Source: Chrysaora quinquecirrha (taxonomy: Eukaryota; Cnidaria; Scyphozoa; Semaeostomeae; Pelagiidae). Taken from it: a DNA stretch of 64,000 nt. Of this stretch, positions 53,101 through 57,724 are shown piece by piece. The DNA is taken from assembly GCA_014526335.1 (NCBI GenBank), contig JACTAT010000006.1, forward strand, positions 2,415,819-2,479,818. Direction: 5' to 3'. Every line of letters begins with the position of its first letter. Position 1 is the stretch's first letter. The position numbers and the translations under genes are program-made. Under the pieces are notes generated by a model. It worked only from the letters and a program-made list of their open reading frames with translations. It did not search any database and was not told the origin of the DNA.

Positions 53101-53853
53101 CGATGTTAGCATTCCTGTCCCTCCCCCTTCCCCACCAGTGAAATCTTGGAGGAAGGGGGGCTGGAACAGCCCATCAGAAGTCCAGTAATTTATGTCCAAG
53201 ATCGTAGAAAGGACCGAGGAAAGGACTAAAGTTTAATCTTTGTGCATAGATCTCTCGACTCTAATGCTTGTTTGATGCCAGTTGGCATTGTGCTCAAGTC
53301 ATTTTCGTAATACAAATTAGGTCGGTAAATGTCAAATCGTTTCATCTGTCCCTGCACTCAAACAATTTTACCCCTTTTGAACACTTCCTAAAGATCATTT
53401 GAGGATGATATCCCTCTCCACTGTACTGATGATATCCCTCCTCTGTACTGAATATCCTCCACTGTACTGCACATACATTACCTGGGGTATTTATGCAAAA
53501 TACCTTTTTTCCACCCTTAAATAAACTCCCATTTTCACAAACTCGGTAATTTCGTATATGCAGGGGAAAAAGATGACGGAGATTATGCTAATTAAATTAT
53601 AACAAAAACAACTGACTATGCAGGTTTTGAATGAATGGTGCGTGGTTTAAAACTGGGTGGGGATGGTAAATTTGTTCCTTGTGTGATGTGATTTTGTCTT
53701 TCTTACTAGATCGAAACTGTGAAATTTTTGGGAATTAGCGTCGTGTGGTTCAGACTAAAGCCACAGTCAGAGACAGAGGGTGCAAGAGATATAGCAAAGC
53801 GAGAGTACAGAGCACCAGACATCAGACGTGACGGAGAGCGTGTGCTATCATAG
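3603..53853 (+). CDS. GAS2-like cytoskeletal linker gene (CH - GAR - linker - EF-hand); exon chain
   Basis: Exons: 3603-3946, 4915-5167, 6295-6387, 6658-6760, 8406-8684, 15957 (or 15998)-16303, 17062-17182, 17440-17483, 18121-18319, 20305-20951, 21554-21694, 22551-22639, 22959-23034, 24121-24209, 26656-26725, 33495-33554. Weaker candidates are 36603-36722, 41828-41899, 43316-43410 and 53710-53853, ending at TAG. The start is the first ATG (ATGGCCGCC) after a short GC-rich leader. Junction phases agree from exon to exon through 33554, the main argument for one gene; the protein would be about 1,100 residues. CH domains of this family bind actin and GAR domains bind microtubules, so the product is probably a cytoskeletal cross-linker with a calcium-sensing module. 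Three or four single-base deficits break the frame (exons at 15957, 20305 and 43316). RAB21 lies antisense in the intron 8685-15956. The chain up to 6760 is certain in kind and the far 3' part is tentative; two adjacent genes remain possible. Confidence 0.6.
5280..5860. repeat. Intronic (ATC)n microsatellite
   Basis: About 580 bp of ATC/ATT/GTC triplets on the plus strand, in the intron between 5167 and 6295. The overlapping open frames (Ile/Val/Ser/Met-rich) are artefacts of the triplet repeat. Confidence 0.9.
6295..6760 (+). CDS. Exons 3-4: GAS2-related (GAR) domain
   Basis: Exon 3 (6295-6387) encodes 31 residues including [20 protein letters not shown]. Exon 4 (6658-6760) gives [17 protein letters not shown] then SRHDP, the near-invariant core of the GAR microtubule-binding domain in GAS2, GAS2L and spectraplakins. 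The junction is phase 0; exon 4 ends in phase 1 at GTAAGT. The family usually has cysteines just before the RV..GKY segment and after the HDP motif. Here those positions read RIAQKY and HDPQKIG, with no Cys, so the zinc site expected from family knowledge appears absent. Confidence 0.9.
7560..8100 (+). mobile_element. tRNA-derived SINE family 2, three units in tandem
   Basis: Three similar units follow one another (about 7560-7690, 7690-7930, 7930-8095). Each has the A-box-like TTTAGCTCAGTGG or a close variant. The fuller units add GTCGTTGGCTCTCTGATCAT, then a degenerate B box and an ACTTGTGGAAAAATCTAT-type tail. They are joined by AAGGCTCAACGTAGCCGAAA-type linkers. Relatives lie at 13205-13330, 28150-28620 (two units) and, inverted, 48000-48235. 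Confidence 0.55.
8406..8684 (+). CDS. Exon 5: Ser/Lys-rich linker (probable)
   Basis: The frame is open from an ATG at 8381 to a donor at 8684/GTAAAT. The acceptor AATGCAG at 8405 gives the 2-base start needed after the phase-1 end of the GAR exon (joining as ...[16 protein letters not shown]...). The product is basic and Ser/Asn-rich with no known domain, like linkers after GAR in this family. The acceptor lacks a good pyrimidine tract. A separate start at ATG 8381, from an internal promoter, is an alternative. The end is phase 1. Confidence 0.5.
8985..9200. repeat. Imperfect direct duplication
   Basis: Segments near 8987-9060 and 9122-9195 share CTACTCATTTAA, AATATRCTA and AAGAGCTATG/AAGAAGCTATG blocks in the same order, about 135 bp apart. 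No coding content. Confidence 0.4.
9701..10170. mobile_element. MITE family A, copy 3, with internal 74-bp tandem units
   Basis: The left end is CTAGCCAAGCGATCAAGCA and the right end ATCGTTTGGCCAGGACCTAA. Inside, the block TCAAATGTTTGACAACAATG recurs at 9903, 9977, 10052 and 10126, so the right terminal region has been amplified with a 74-75 bp period. Confidence 0.6.
10280..10285 (-). promoter_or_regulatory. Polyadenylation signal AATAAA for RAB21
   Basis: TTTATT on the plus strand reads AATAAA on the minus strand, about 92 bases after the RAB21 stop codon. A perfect hexamer at this distance suits a short 3' UTR. Confidence 0.55.
10377..14556 (-). CDS. RAB21: Ras-related protein Rab-21
   Basis: Eight exons on the minus strand: 14556-14428, 13715-13656, 13480-13425, 13148-13097, 12841-12778, 12415-12361, 11758-11670 and 10522-10377. 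All have GT..AG borders and matching phases, giving 216 residues from ATG to TAG; human RAB21 is about 225. GTPase motifs are intact: P-loop [27 protein letters not shown] (G3 and switch II), NKTD (G4) and TSAK (G5). RAB21 signatures include [13 protein letters not shown] and YDITDEDSF. The C-terminus ends SSGCC, a double-cysteine geranylgeranylation motif. Rab21 acts on early endosomes and in integrin recycling. The whole gene lies antisense inside one intron of the GAS2-like gene. Its last intron is mostly a GTCAAG-type array, and intron 5 (12416-12777) carries a MITE. No frameshift is needed. Confidence 0.96.
10595..11440. repeat. GTCAA-based simple array in the last RAB21 intron
   Basis: About 845 bp of GTCAAG/GTCAAA hexamer- and pentamer-like units, fading into TCAAGTTAAG at the right. 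A related TTGAC array in the opposite orientation lies at 16320-16945, on the other side of RAB21. Confidence 0.9.
12020..12345. repeat. Dispersed repeat with GTATACC motifs (related to 57725-58140)
   Basis: Irregular recurrences of AAAAGTATACC and GAATGTATACCGAAATTGG, ending in AAGAATCCCCACCCCTGTG. The region 57725-58140 carries the inverse: GGGGTGGGGTTCTTCC followed by AGGGTATACTTTT units. They appear to be two copies of one dispersed element in opposite orientation. Confidence 0.45.
12478..12743. mobile_element. MITE family A, copy 4 (in RAB21 intron 5)
   Basis: Left CCTGGCAGAACAATCAAACC, right TTTTGATTGTTTGGCTACGG then CCTAA; inverted ends with the family's CAAGCAAAGAATGTTTGACA interior. 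It lies between RAB21 exons 5 and 6. Confidence 0.5.
13205..13330 (+). mobile_element. Fragment of SINE family 2 (in RAB21 intron 3)
   Basis: Contains GGCTCTTAAGCTCAGTGAAA, TCATTGTTGGCTCATGA and CACTTATGAAAAAAGCTG in the order seen in the 7.6-8.1 kb units. It is diverged. Confidence 0.4.
15003..15211 (+). CDS. Possible first exon of unknown gene or isoform, divergent from RAB21
   Basis: ATG at 15003 opens 69 codons that run into a good donor (CAATG/GTAAGA). The product is basic with a possible small Cys cluster ([20 protein letters not shown] ... CKDHDQQ). It begins 447 bp from the RAB21 start on the opposite strand, so the two could share a promoter. It ends in phase 2 and does not fit the next strong acceptor at 15957 without a stop, so I do not join it to the GAS2-like gene. 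It may be non-coding. Confidence 0.25.
15957..16303 (+). CDS. Exon 6: linker, with one or two apparent 1-base frameshifts
   Basis: The strong acceptor TTTTCTTTCAG ends at 15956. From there the frame reads [13 protein letters not shown], then must step by one missing base at the A-run 15993-15996 to reach [20 protein letters not shown] weaker acceptor at 15997 would avoid this step. A second step at the A-run 16214-16218 joins ...PTAEIHQK to [20 protein letters not shown], which ends in phase 2 at AAG/GTTTGA (a non-standard donor), matching the next exon. No domain is recognised; the segment is polar with an acidic C-terminal part. Confidence 0.5.
16320..16945. repeat. TTGAC array with 239-bp higher-order duplication
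   Basis: Pentamer array of TTGAC/TTGAT units. The landmark CCTCCCAACTTGACTCCACC appears at 16541 and again at 16780, and the flanking 200 bp match unit by unit. A 239-bp block was therefore duplicated within the simple array. It lies in the intron between 16303 and 17062. Confidence 0.9.
17062..18319 (+). CDS. Exons 7-9: charged linker
   Basis: Exon 7 (17062-17182) follows TTTTTTAG and encodes 40 residues starting [16 protein letters not shown]. Exon 8 (17440-17483) is a 44-base exon encoding [15 protein letters not shown]. Exon 9 (18121-18319) encodes about 66 residues, including [15 protein letters not shown] and a Glu/Asp-rich end, before GTAAGA. Phases are 2-0, 0-2 and 2-0, each matching its neighbour. 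No domain is recognised, and the composition is that of a disordered linker. Confidence 0.68.
18861..19082. mobile_element. MITE family E, near-perfect foldback
   Basis: The left arm starts AATAGACGCTTCCGCAAAAG and continues ATGGCCGCCGTTTTTG. The right arm is its inverse, ending CTTTTGCGGAAACCTCTATT. Inner arms (GGAATTCTGGG / CCCAGAATTCC) also pair, giving arms of roughly 85 bp around a short spacer. Confidence 0.65.
19507..19892. mobile_element. MITE family F
   Basis: Starts TTAGGTGCCAAATAATTGGG and ends CGTTTATTTGGCACCTAA, an inverted pair. The interior has G-rich AATAAACGGGGGG motifs on one strand. A possible related fragment with GGGGGTCGGAATAAACGGGG lies at 60560-60725. Confidence 0.6.
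20305..20951 (+). CDS. Exon 10: long basic linker, one apparent frameshift
   Basis: After TTGTTAG the frame encodes [18 protein letters not shown] and continues to about 20523. Past that point, the frame lying one missing base away is the open one, through [20 protein letters not shown] to [13 protein letters not shown] at 20951. One extra A in the run 20524-20527 would join the two. The exon is 647 bases, and 648 would give the phase-0 end that the next exon needs. It has no recognised domain and is Lys/Arg/Asn-rich. The donor (GAG/GTTGGT) is weak. Confidence 0.6.
21554..21694 (+). CDS. Exon 11: acidic linker
   Basis: 47 codons after TTTATAG (AG at 21552-21553), phase 0 to phase 0. The product has an acidic run ([12 protein letters not shown]) followed by a Ser/Thr-rich tail and ends at GAA/GTAAGT. 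It is a typical disordered segment just before the EF-hand exons. Confidence 0.65.
22150..22222 (+). tRNA. tRNA-Lys (anticodon TTT), copy 1
   Basis: A 73-base cloverleaf: acceptor arms GCCCGGT / ATCGGGC, A box TAGCTCAGTCGG, anticodon stem TCAGA/TCTGA around CTTTTAA (anticodon TTT at 22183-22185), and B box GGTTCGAGTCC. No intron. It differs from the copy at 22721 only in the D stem (GAGT for GAGC), making a G-U pair at 10-25 that should be tolerated. A T-run follows within about 5 bases as pol III terminator. It lies in the intron between 21694 and 22551, same strand as the host gene. Confidence 0.95.
22551..24209 (+). CDS. Exons 12-14: canonical EF-hand plus degenerate second hand
   Basis: Exons 22551-22639, 22959-23034 and 24121-24209, phases 0-2, 2-0, 0-2. 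The first junction splits the calcium loop: [13 protein letters not shown] is joined to [11 protein letters not shown]. The loop DIDGDGHLSLFE has Asp at 1, 3 and 5, Gly at 6, Ser at 9 and Glu at 12, a textbook EF-hand. A helix ([11 protein letters not shown]) and a second, non-canonical hand-like segment follow ([17 protein letters not shown]). The introns hold a tRNA-Lys gene and the A/T-rich simple stretch; the last exon is flanked on both sides by related inverted elements. It probably gives calcium dependence to the linker. Confidence 0.78.
22721..22793 (+). tRNA. tRNA-Lys (anticodon TTT), copy 2
   Basis: A 73-base cloverleaf with full pairing in all stems; anticodon TTT at 22754-22756, A box TAGCTCAGTCGG, B box GGTTCGAGTCC, and a T5 terminator just downstream. 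It lies in the intron between the two halves of the EF-hand loop. The flanks do not match those of copy 1, so the pair is not a simple recent tandem duplication. Confidence 0.96.
23195..23660. repeat. AAATA-rich low-complexity stretch
   Basis: About 465 bp dominated by AATAAATAAATA-type units in an intron. No coding or structural signal. Confidence 0.8.
23909..24466. mobile_element. MITE family G: two copies on either side of exon 14
   Basis: Copy 1 (23909-24039) begins CGAGGGCGATTCACTCC and ends GAATTGCCCCTCGG. Copy 2 (24314-24466) begins CGAGGGGCAAATCACTCC and ends GATTTGCCCCTCG. Both contain repeated AAATCTCGTMYAC and CCTATTGTT blocks. The 89-bp exon at 24121-24209 lies between them. Confidence 0.6.
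24625..24745. repeat. Degenerate minisatellite element
   Basis: Decayed units of the ATGATAACCCTCCACGTTGC type, ending in TTACTGCACATAACGTTGTA then CGGG. This is the same terminal signature as the copies at 25755, 35855, 53400 and 61215. Confidence 0.4.
25755..26035. mobile_element. Minisatellite-bearing inverted element
   Basis: From CTGTGCATTGCAGTGGAGG the unit (about 21 bp, with CAGTGGAGGG and ATCATCAGTAC) is repeated rightwards. At about 25930 the orientation flips, and ATCCTCCACCGTACTGATGA units run to ACTGCACTGACGTTACCC. The two halves are inverted repeats of each other. Confidence 0.65.
26283..26321. repeat. Short hairpin
   Basis: GCGGTACTTAAGTAGA and TCTACTTAACGTACCGC pair as a 16-bp stem with one bulge around a 6-base loop. 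It is intronic, with no sign of a gene. Confidence 0.6.
26656..26725 (+). CDS. Exon 15: helix after the EF-hand
   Basis: After TTTGCAG, 70 bases complete the Gly left open by exon 14 and encode [19 protein letters not shown] then DPFL. It ends in phase 0 at GTGAGT. The pattern is amphipathic and helical. Both borders are strong and both phases match. Confidence 0.65.
28150..28620 (+). mobile_element. SINE family 2, two units in tandem
   Basis: Units at about 28150-28350 and 28370-28620 repeat the order of AACTCAGTG/TAGCTCAGTAG box, TTGTTGGTTGTCTGGCCATG-like block, and CTCGTGGAAAATCAGTC-like tail. The linker AGGCTTAACATAGCTGAAAC matches the 7.6-kb cluster. Confidence 0.5.
29960..30125 (+). 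mobile_element. SINE family 1, copy 2
   Basis: B-box-like GAGGTTCGAACCC, then TTCTGAGATCCTAGTGACTG and GCGCTAAATACACCATT, as in the 3049 copy. The head is diverged. Confidence 0.5.
31055..31245 (-). mobile_element. SINE family 1, copy 3 (minus strand)
   Basis: Reverse complement of the family: GGTGAAATGGT, ATCTCAGTAGTAGGCTAACT, CTTGGGCTCGACCTC, and CACGACGCCACAGCACCTT at the head. Confidence 0.55.
32947..33333. mobile_element. MITE family C, full copy
   Basis: Ends TACACGCATTTTTTTTATAA and TTATTAAAAAAATGCGTGTA are inverted, followed inside by GGAAG/CTTCC. A repeated TAAGGAATTTYYAGTACTG block lies near each end. No coding content. Confidence 0.65.
33495..33554 (+). CDS. Exon 16: short phase-0 exon
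   Basis: 60 bases between ACATACAG and GTAAGT encode [20 protein letters not shown], open only in this frame from the previous phase-0 end. It is short, so recognition rests on both splice sites and the phase. Confidence 0.5.
33555..35854. other. Intron sequence with one weak exon candidate
   Basis: Mostly anonymous. A candidate exon at 35642-35696, between GCTCAG and GTATGT, reads [18 protein letters not shown] in one frame. It would need a phase-2 predecessor, which exon 16 is not, so it is left unjoined. Confidence 0.3.
35855..36155. mobile_element. Minisatellite element with clear inverted termini
   Basis: Begins CACCCCATGTATTGTATGTG then CAGTACGGTG, and ends CTGCACATGCATTACATGGG then GTG, an inverted pair. 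The inside carries decayed units such as GGGGGATCTTAGTACAGTGG and CATGATTGCCGTGGG. Confidence 0.6.
36603..36722 (+). CDS. Candidate exon 17: basic helix segment
   Basis: The frame is open from far upstream and ends at a good donor (TACGAG/GTAAGA). From the acceptor GGCTAAG it is exactly 40 codons, phase 0 to 0, encoding [20 protein letters not shown] and [15 protein letters not shown]. It reads as an amphipathic, basic helix and looks coding, but the acceptor is weak and the true 5' border may be further left (for example 36586). I do not recognise a family. Confidence 0.4.
36782..37159. mobile_element. MITE family B, copy 1
   Basis: TA-bounded, with inverted ends CACTTTTTTTTAATAAGCAA and TTGCTTATTAAAAAAAAAGT. 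The interior has ACATGACTTTTGGGAG-type sequence (inverse). Opposite in orientation to the copies at 38534 and 52059. Confidence 0.75.
38534..38915. mobile_element. MITE family B, copy 2
   Basis: TA-bounded, 382 bp, starting CACTTTTTTTTTAATAAGCA and ending GTTGCTTATTAAAAGAAAAG. Nearly the same interior as copy 3, with a short deletion near 38697. Confidence 0.75.
39215..39640. repeat. CAGCTGAAAC-type minisatellite
   Basis: About 425 bp of roughly 10-bp units built on CCAGCTGAAACC and CACCCGAACCC. Minus-strand open frames rich in Gly/Phe/Ser/Trp are products of the repeat. Confidence 0.85.
40516..40790. mobile_element. MITE family H
   Basis: Left TGGCTAAACTAGGAGACGTG and TCGCG; right, inverted, CGACAATGTCGCAGATGACA then TGTCTCCTAGTTTAGC. 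Internal copies of TGTCTCCCAG and GTGGCTAAACT indicate amplified sub-terminal repeats. Confidence 0.65.
41828..43410 (+). CDS. Candidate exons 18-19: C-terminal segment, one apparent frameshift
   Basis: Exon 41828-41899 (72 bases, TTTTCCAG to GTAAAT) reads [18 protein letters not shown] in its phase-0 frame. Exon 43316-43410 (TTTGCTAG to GTTAGT) continues [20 protein letters not shown] then [10 protein letters not shown] and meets TAA two bases before the donor. One extra base in the TTTAAA run at 43404-43409 would remove the stop and give the phase-0 end that the exon at 53710 needs. A second frame is also open through both exons, so the assignment is provisional. Confidence 0.4.
42500..42990. 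mobile_element. Minisatellite block between 90-100 bp direct repeats
   Basis: The block 42640-42890 has units of CAGTACAGTGGAGGGTTATC type. It is bounded by two similar segments starting CTAAAACAATTGACTAAGAC, at about 42515 and 42897, each running through TTTCTGACGTTTAT and CTTCTAAGTATGTCCA. A third, partial copy of the flank starts near 46457. Confidence 0.6.
43870..44330 (-). pseudogene. Degenerate LINE reverse-transcriptase C-terminal tail
   Basis: The minus strand has a broken frame with a [15 protein letters not shown] stretch (split between frames near 44140), then a basic [20 protein letters not shown] segment and [10 protein letters not shown]. This order, a WFGH motif then RPKRRWRD-like basic region then W..I, is the usual end of LINE ORF2. 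Stops and frame changes show it is dead. Confidence 0.5.
44460..46085. other. Intron sequence without recognised content
   Basis: Includes an open frame 44804-45187 with a basic, LINE-tail-like composition but no firm motif. Nothing else is supported. Confidence 0.35.
46535..47215. mobile_element. Longest minisatellite block (about 680 bp)
   Basis: More than 25 units of the CAGTGGAGGGTTATCATCAG type with regular variants (AACGTGGAGG, TGTGAAGTATCGAGGG, GTGGAGGGTGCCAATGCAAC). Larger composite blocks repeat: the GGATGTGAAGTATCGAGGG block occurs at about 46565 and 46867. The left flank shares AGACTAAAACAATT with the 42.5-kb element. Confidence 0.75.
48000..48235 (-). mobile_element. SINE family 2 on the minus strand
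   Basis: Reverse complement of the family: GGGATTCCTACCTGGACTGC, CAGAGCCAACGACGTTTTCT, GAGCTATAAAGG and GTTTCGGCTATGTTAAGCCT, in the expected inverted order. Confidence 0.6.
48793..48982. mobile_element. MITE family D copy
   Basis: CTAGACTTACTACACGGGTC at the left and GACTCGTGTAATAAGTCTA at the right form the terminal inverted repeats. Internal CAGTGGACAGTGTAGCGA units are duplicated. Confidence 0.6.
49401..50390 (-). mobile_element. 5'-truncated LINE 3' end flanked by 119-bp direct repeats
   Basis: The minus-strand open frame 50274-49903 encodes 123 residues ending in the pattern [16 protein letters not shown] ... [10 protein letters not shown], the characteristic C-terminus of CR1/Jockey-type non-LTR ORF2 proteins. 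An A-rich tract (T-run on plus, 49728-49760) follows. The insert (49520-50271) is bounded by two identical 119-bp segments, 49401-49519 and 50272-50390, which read as an unusually long target-site duplication. The frame is intact to its stop, so the insertion is young. Confidence 0.7.
50885..51415. repeat. CTCTTTAAGAG minisatellite
   Basis: About 30 units of roughly 16-18 bp, TCTCTTTAAGAGTGGG with variants. The core CTCTTTAAGAG is nearly self-complementary, so neighbouring units can form small hairpins. Confidence 0.85.
52059..52447. mobile_element. MITE family B, copy 3
   Basis: Left CACTTTTTCTTAATAAGCAA, right GTTGCTTATTAAAAAAAGTG; 389 bp. Includes CTACAACATGACTTTTGGGA, part of which is missing in copy 2. 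Confidence 0.75.
53400..53490. repeat. Minisatellite element fragment
   Basis: Units GATGATATCCCTCYWCTGTA followed by the end signature CTGTACTGCACATACATTAC then CTGGGGT. Only the right half is recognisable. Confidence 0.55.
53710..53853 (+). CDS. Candidate terminal exon of the GAS2-like gene
   Basis: After TTCTTACTAG a single frame is open: [18 protein letters not shown] and then a charged tail ([15 protein letters not shown]) to TAG. The other two frames stop within about 10 codons. It needs a phase-0 predecessor, which the corrected 43316 exon provides. A donor-like GTATGT at 53899 would make a 3' UTR intron. The family is not recognised. Confidence 0.45.
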   Translation: METVKFLGISVVWFRLKPQSETEGARDIAKREYRAPDIRRDGERVLS

Positions 53854-55690
53854 TGCTACAACTTATTGATAAGACGTTGGCTTAAAAGAAACTTGAAGGT
53901 ATGTTCAATTCATCTTTTTTGTTTCATGCTTTTTCTACGTTACACTATGTTATATTAAATACGTCATACATTACGCTTCCTATTTTGCACTTCGTTTTCT
54001 AAGGAACTAAAAAAGGGTGCAATGCTCTTTAGTGTTTGCTTTTCAAAAATTTCGTTTTAATCTCGTGTCCTTTTATGAGGAGACTAATGAACAGGGTTCG
54101 ATGCTGTTAGTTTTAGTATTATCAGAATTAGAGTATTGAAAGTTACCAAGCAGTTTCTATTGTTGAGTCAGTAGAAAGACTTGTTTCAATCAACGGTTGA
54201 TAGTTCCTATATAGAGTTAGTCAGCGATAGAACAGATGTGCCAAAGATAATCTCATAGGTAATTGCACATCCAAAGTTTTTTCTTTAAGGCTCGAAGCTC
54301 TGCCGAATGGCACCTATCGCTGACAATCTCATCACACTAAAATTTATTATCTTGAAGCCTGTGAAAACCATCTTTATCAAGCTTTTGAACTGCTGCATGT
54401 TTAAAATCTAAAGTCTGACAAAGTTCTGTAACACTTAACGTCCCAGCAACTCTGAGAAATTTTTTCAATTTGTCCATGTCTCCATGTCTGTAGTGGTTTC
54501 CTACCTATAACTTGCTTCACTGGAAATTAAAAGAAGGGTCCTACTATTTTGTCTTTGTCACTAACACAACACTCTCTAAGCATTTCTAAAGTTAAAGAGT
54601 AAGAGAAAGAGAAAGTATTGCTTTTTTGTACAGTTTACATATTCTGTCTGGAACTCTTGTATAATTTATTGCAAATAACGTATAAAACATTAGACTATAA
54701 CCAATGGGGGATATAACACAACACATAATGTAGCATATATTGCAACTTAGCTATCGCGAACTCTTATGGGAAAGGAATTTTTCTTCCTAAAGCCAAAGGT
54801 CCTTAGAGCAGTCGATTCATAGAACAACCCAACAATCGTGCAAGCTTACCATGCCTGTGATAAAGTACTAGAACATGATGTTTCAATATTTATTTTTATC
54901 AATTTCGTTTTCTATTTCATTTCTTTGGGCCCCATTTAAACTGCCATCTGGTCCTATTTACATTTCAAGCAACGTTATAGAAACGAATAATGTTTCCTCA
55001 TATATGTGACATTTCTCCTCTCTGAACCTCAGAGTAAATAATTTAGTAAATGACTATTTGCTGTTCGTTCTTTCATATTGGACGTCCACTCTACCTCACC
55101 CACAAAGCACTGTTTTAAAAGCGACCTCTGTGCACGTTTTCATCAATTTTCCTACTCTTAGCAAAGAAATGTGTTTCGTCATTTTCCAACTGTCCACCCT
55201 CGTAAGTGCTGCTCATCTATTGGATATCTGATTTGATTTCCCATCTTGATGTGGGACAGTTCGCTAGGGACATGTCCACTATTTCGTCTAACGTTCCTTG
55301 TGCTTTTGGCATAGCAATACTTTTCTGGACACCAAACTTTTTCTATCGTCCACTCTTTTCTTTGGACTTTTGGCTGAAGAAAGACTGAATGAGCATGTTG
55401 GTTTTAACGCTCATCTCTTTTGCCTATTGCAGTTAACCAGAAAAGGGGATGGTTTCAGCAATCCACGTTCCCATTTTGTCGTTCGTCGTTCTCTTGGCTA
55501 GGCGGTACTGTTTTTAGACAACTTTTTATGCACTTGTTCTTCAAGCTTTCGACTCTCTCGCGTAGACTGTTTGCCGCTGAGGAACTACTGTTGTTCCTTT
55601 TCTTCCCTTTTCTTTGTGCCTTGGGCTTGGATATCAAACAGTCGGAAGCAGTTAGTAGCTACCCTTGTTAGTTTTTTGGTTTCCGTTCAG
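53854..55690. other. Non-coding stretch before the 148-bp array
   Basis: No supported exon. A minus-strand frame at 55455-55637 is Lys/Ser-rich and protein-like but too short to call. Confidence 0.4.
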
Positions 55691-55699
55691 CTAGTCAGG

Positions 55700-56990
55700 C
55701 TTTTGGTGGATAGCTGCAGTTTAGTTTGACACAACTAATCAATCTACATCGTACGTCATCAAACAGTCTTTCGCTTTTACGTTCCGGATTTTCGGAACCG
55801 AACCAGTTCATTGTTTTTTAGTTTTGTTACTGACCTCTCCACTGTACTGTTTTGTAGTAGTAGTTATGTCAGTTTGACAAAACTAATCAATCTACATCGT
55901 ACGTCATCAAACAGTCTTTCGCTTTTACGTTCCGGATTTTCGGAACCGAACCAGTTCATTGTTTTTTACTTTTGTCACTGAACTCTCCACTGTACTGTTT
56001 TGTAGTAGTAGTTATGTCAGTTTGACAAAACTAATCAATCTACATCGTACGTCATCAAACAGTCTTTCGCTTTTTCGTTCCGGATTTTCGGAACCGAACC
56101 AGTTCATTGTTTTTTAGTTTTGTCACTGAACTCTCCACTGTACTGTTTTGTAGTAGTAGTTTTGTCAGTTTGACAAAACTAATCAATCTACATCGTACGT
56201 CATCAAACAGTCTTTCGCTTTTACGTTCCGGATTTTCGGAACCGAACCAGTTCATTGTTTTTTAGTTTTGTCACTGAACTCTCCACTGTACTGTTTTGTA
56301 GTAGTAGTTTTGTCAGTTTGACAAAACTAATCAATATACATCGTACGTCATCAAACAGTCTTTCGCTTTTACGTTCCGGATTTTCGGAACCGAACCAGTT
56401 CATTGTTTTTTAGTTTTGTTACTGACCTCTCCATTGTACTGTTTTGTAGTAGTAGTTATGTCAGTTTGACAAAACTAATCAATCTACATCGTACGTCATC
56501 AAACAGTCTTTCGCTTTTACGTTCCGGATTTTCGGAACCGAACCAGTTCATTGTTTTTAGTTTTGTCAGTTTGACAAAACTAATCAATCTACATCGTACG
56601 TCATCAAACAGTCTTTCGCTTTTTCGTTCCGGATTTTCGGAACCGAACCAGTTCATTGTTTTTTAGTTTTGTCACTGAACTCTCCACTGTACTGTTTTGT
56701 AGTAGTAGTTTTGTCAGTTTGACAAAACTAATCAATATACATCGTACGTCATCAAACAGTCTTTCGCTTTTTCGTTCCGGATTTTCGGAACCGAACCAGT
56801 TCATTGTTTTTTAGTTTTGTCACTGAACTCTCCACTGTACTGTTTTGTAGTAGTAGTTTTGTCAGTTTGACAAAACTTATCAATCTACATCGTACGTCAT
56901 CAAACAGTCTTTCGCTATTACGTTCCGGATTTTCGGAACCGAACCAGTTCATTGTTCTTTTAGTTTTGTCACTACATACCTAACGGCCAA
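55700..56990. repeat. 148-bp tandem satellite, nine units
   Basis: The marker AATCTACATCGTACGTCATC (or AATATACATC) starts at 55741, 55889, 56037, 56185, 56333, 56481, 56586, 56734 and 56882. Spacing is 148 bp except for one 105-bp unit, which lacks the CTCTCCACTGTACTG part. Units differ by only a few bases. Each holds two small palindromes, TTCCGGATTTTCGGAA and TTTGTCAGTTTGACAAA. Because 148 is not a multiple of 3, the minus-strand frames it creates stop after about one unit and are not a gene. Confidence 0.93.
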
Positions 56991-57724
56991 CACCTAATAG
57001 CACCCTTTATGAGCTCTATAACTCATCTTCTTGGAAGAACTTTATTCTGTTTTGCCCGTCTAATCAGCTTCATTAGTAGCGTAGCGGGCTCTGCTCTTTT
57101 GAAATTGAAACTCTGTATGAGGTGTTCAAATCTAAAAAAACACAAATCACATCTCTCTGATATCCTGGTACTTAACTCTTTAATCCAAGCTTCTAGGTTT
57201 GGGCCTAATTGTAACAGGAACGCCTGTCGACATTTACATAGTTTTCGTGTGATCGCCATGAACTCAGCCCTTTTGCTGACTTTCTGTATATATATCAAAA
57301 CCAAAACTTATATGTTACAATGTTCTATTTTTGTCCTGTAATCTCTAGTCCTTATTTCAACATTTGATATCCTTATTGGCCTTCCGATATTTACAAAATG
57401 GCGGCCAAACCCGTTAGTGACTCGTCTACAGCCTTAAGCGTAAGCAGCGTGTTGGAAGAACCAGAAGGCTTATTTTATTGGCAGAGGATGCATTTCGTTC
57501 TAAAAGTTAATGTTTTAGGCCCGTTTATTTTGTGAGGACCTGCAGCAGTGTGTTGTGCCACAAATACACCAGTTTTAGTAGCGCATGCGTCGTCATAAAG
57601 CTGTTTGGGGAAAGATATATAAAAGGTATATGAGATAACTTCTTTTATACGATTCACCTGATTTTGAGTTTTTAGGTAACTTATTATTTTCAGGATTTTA
57701 AACTGGAAGCTCGACGTTAGACAA

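Noticed and set aside
55720..56990. Repeated minus-strand peptide starting MNWFGSENPERKSERLF
   Set aside because: The 148-bp period is not a multiple of three, so frames change each unit and stop; no gene-like continuation.
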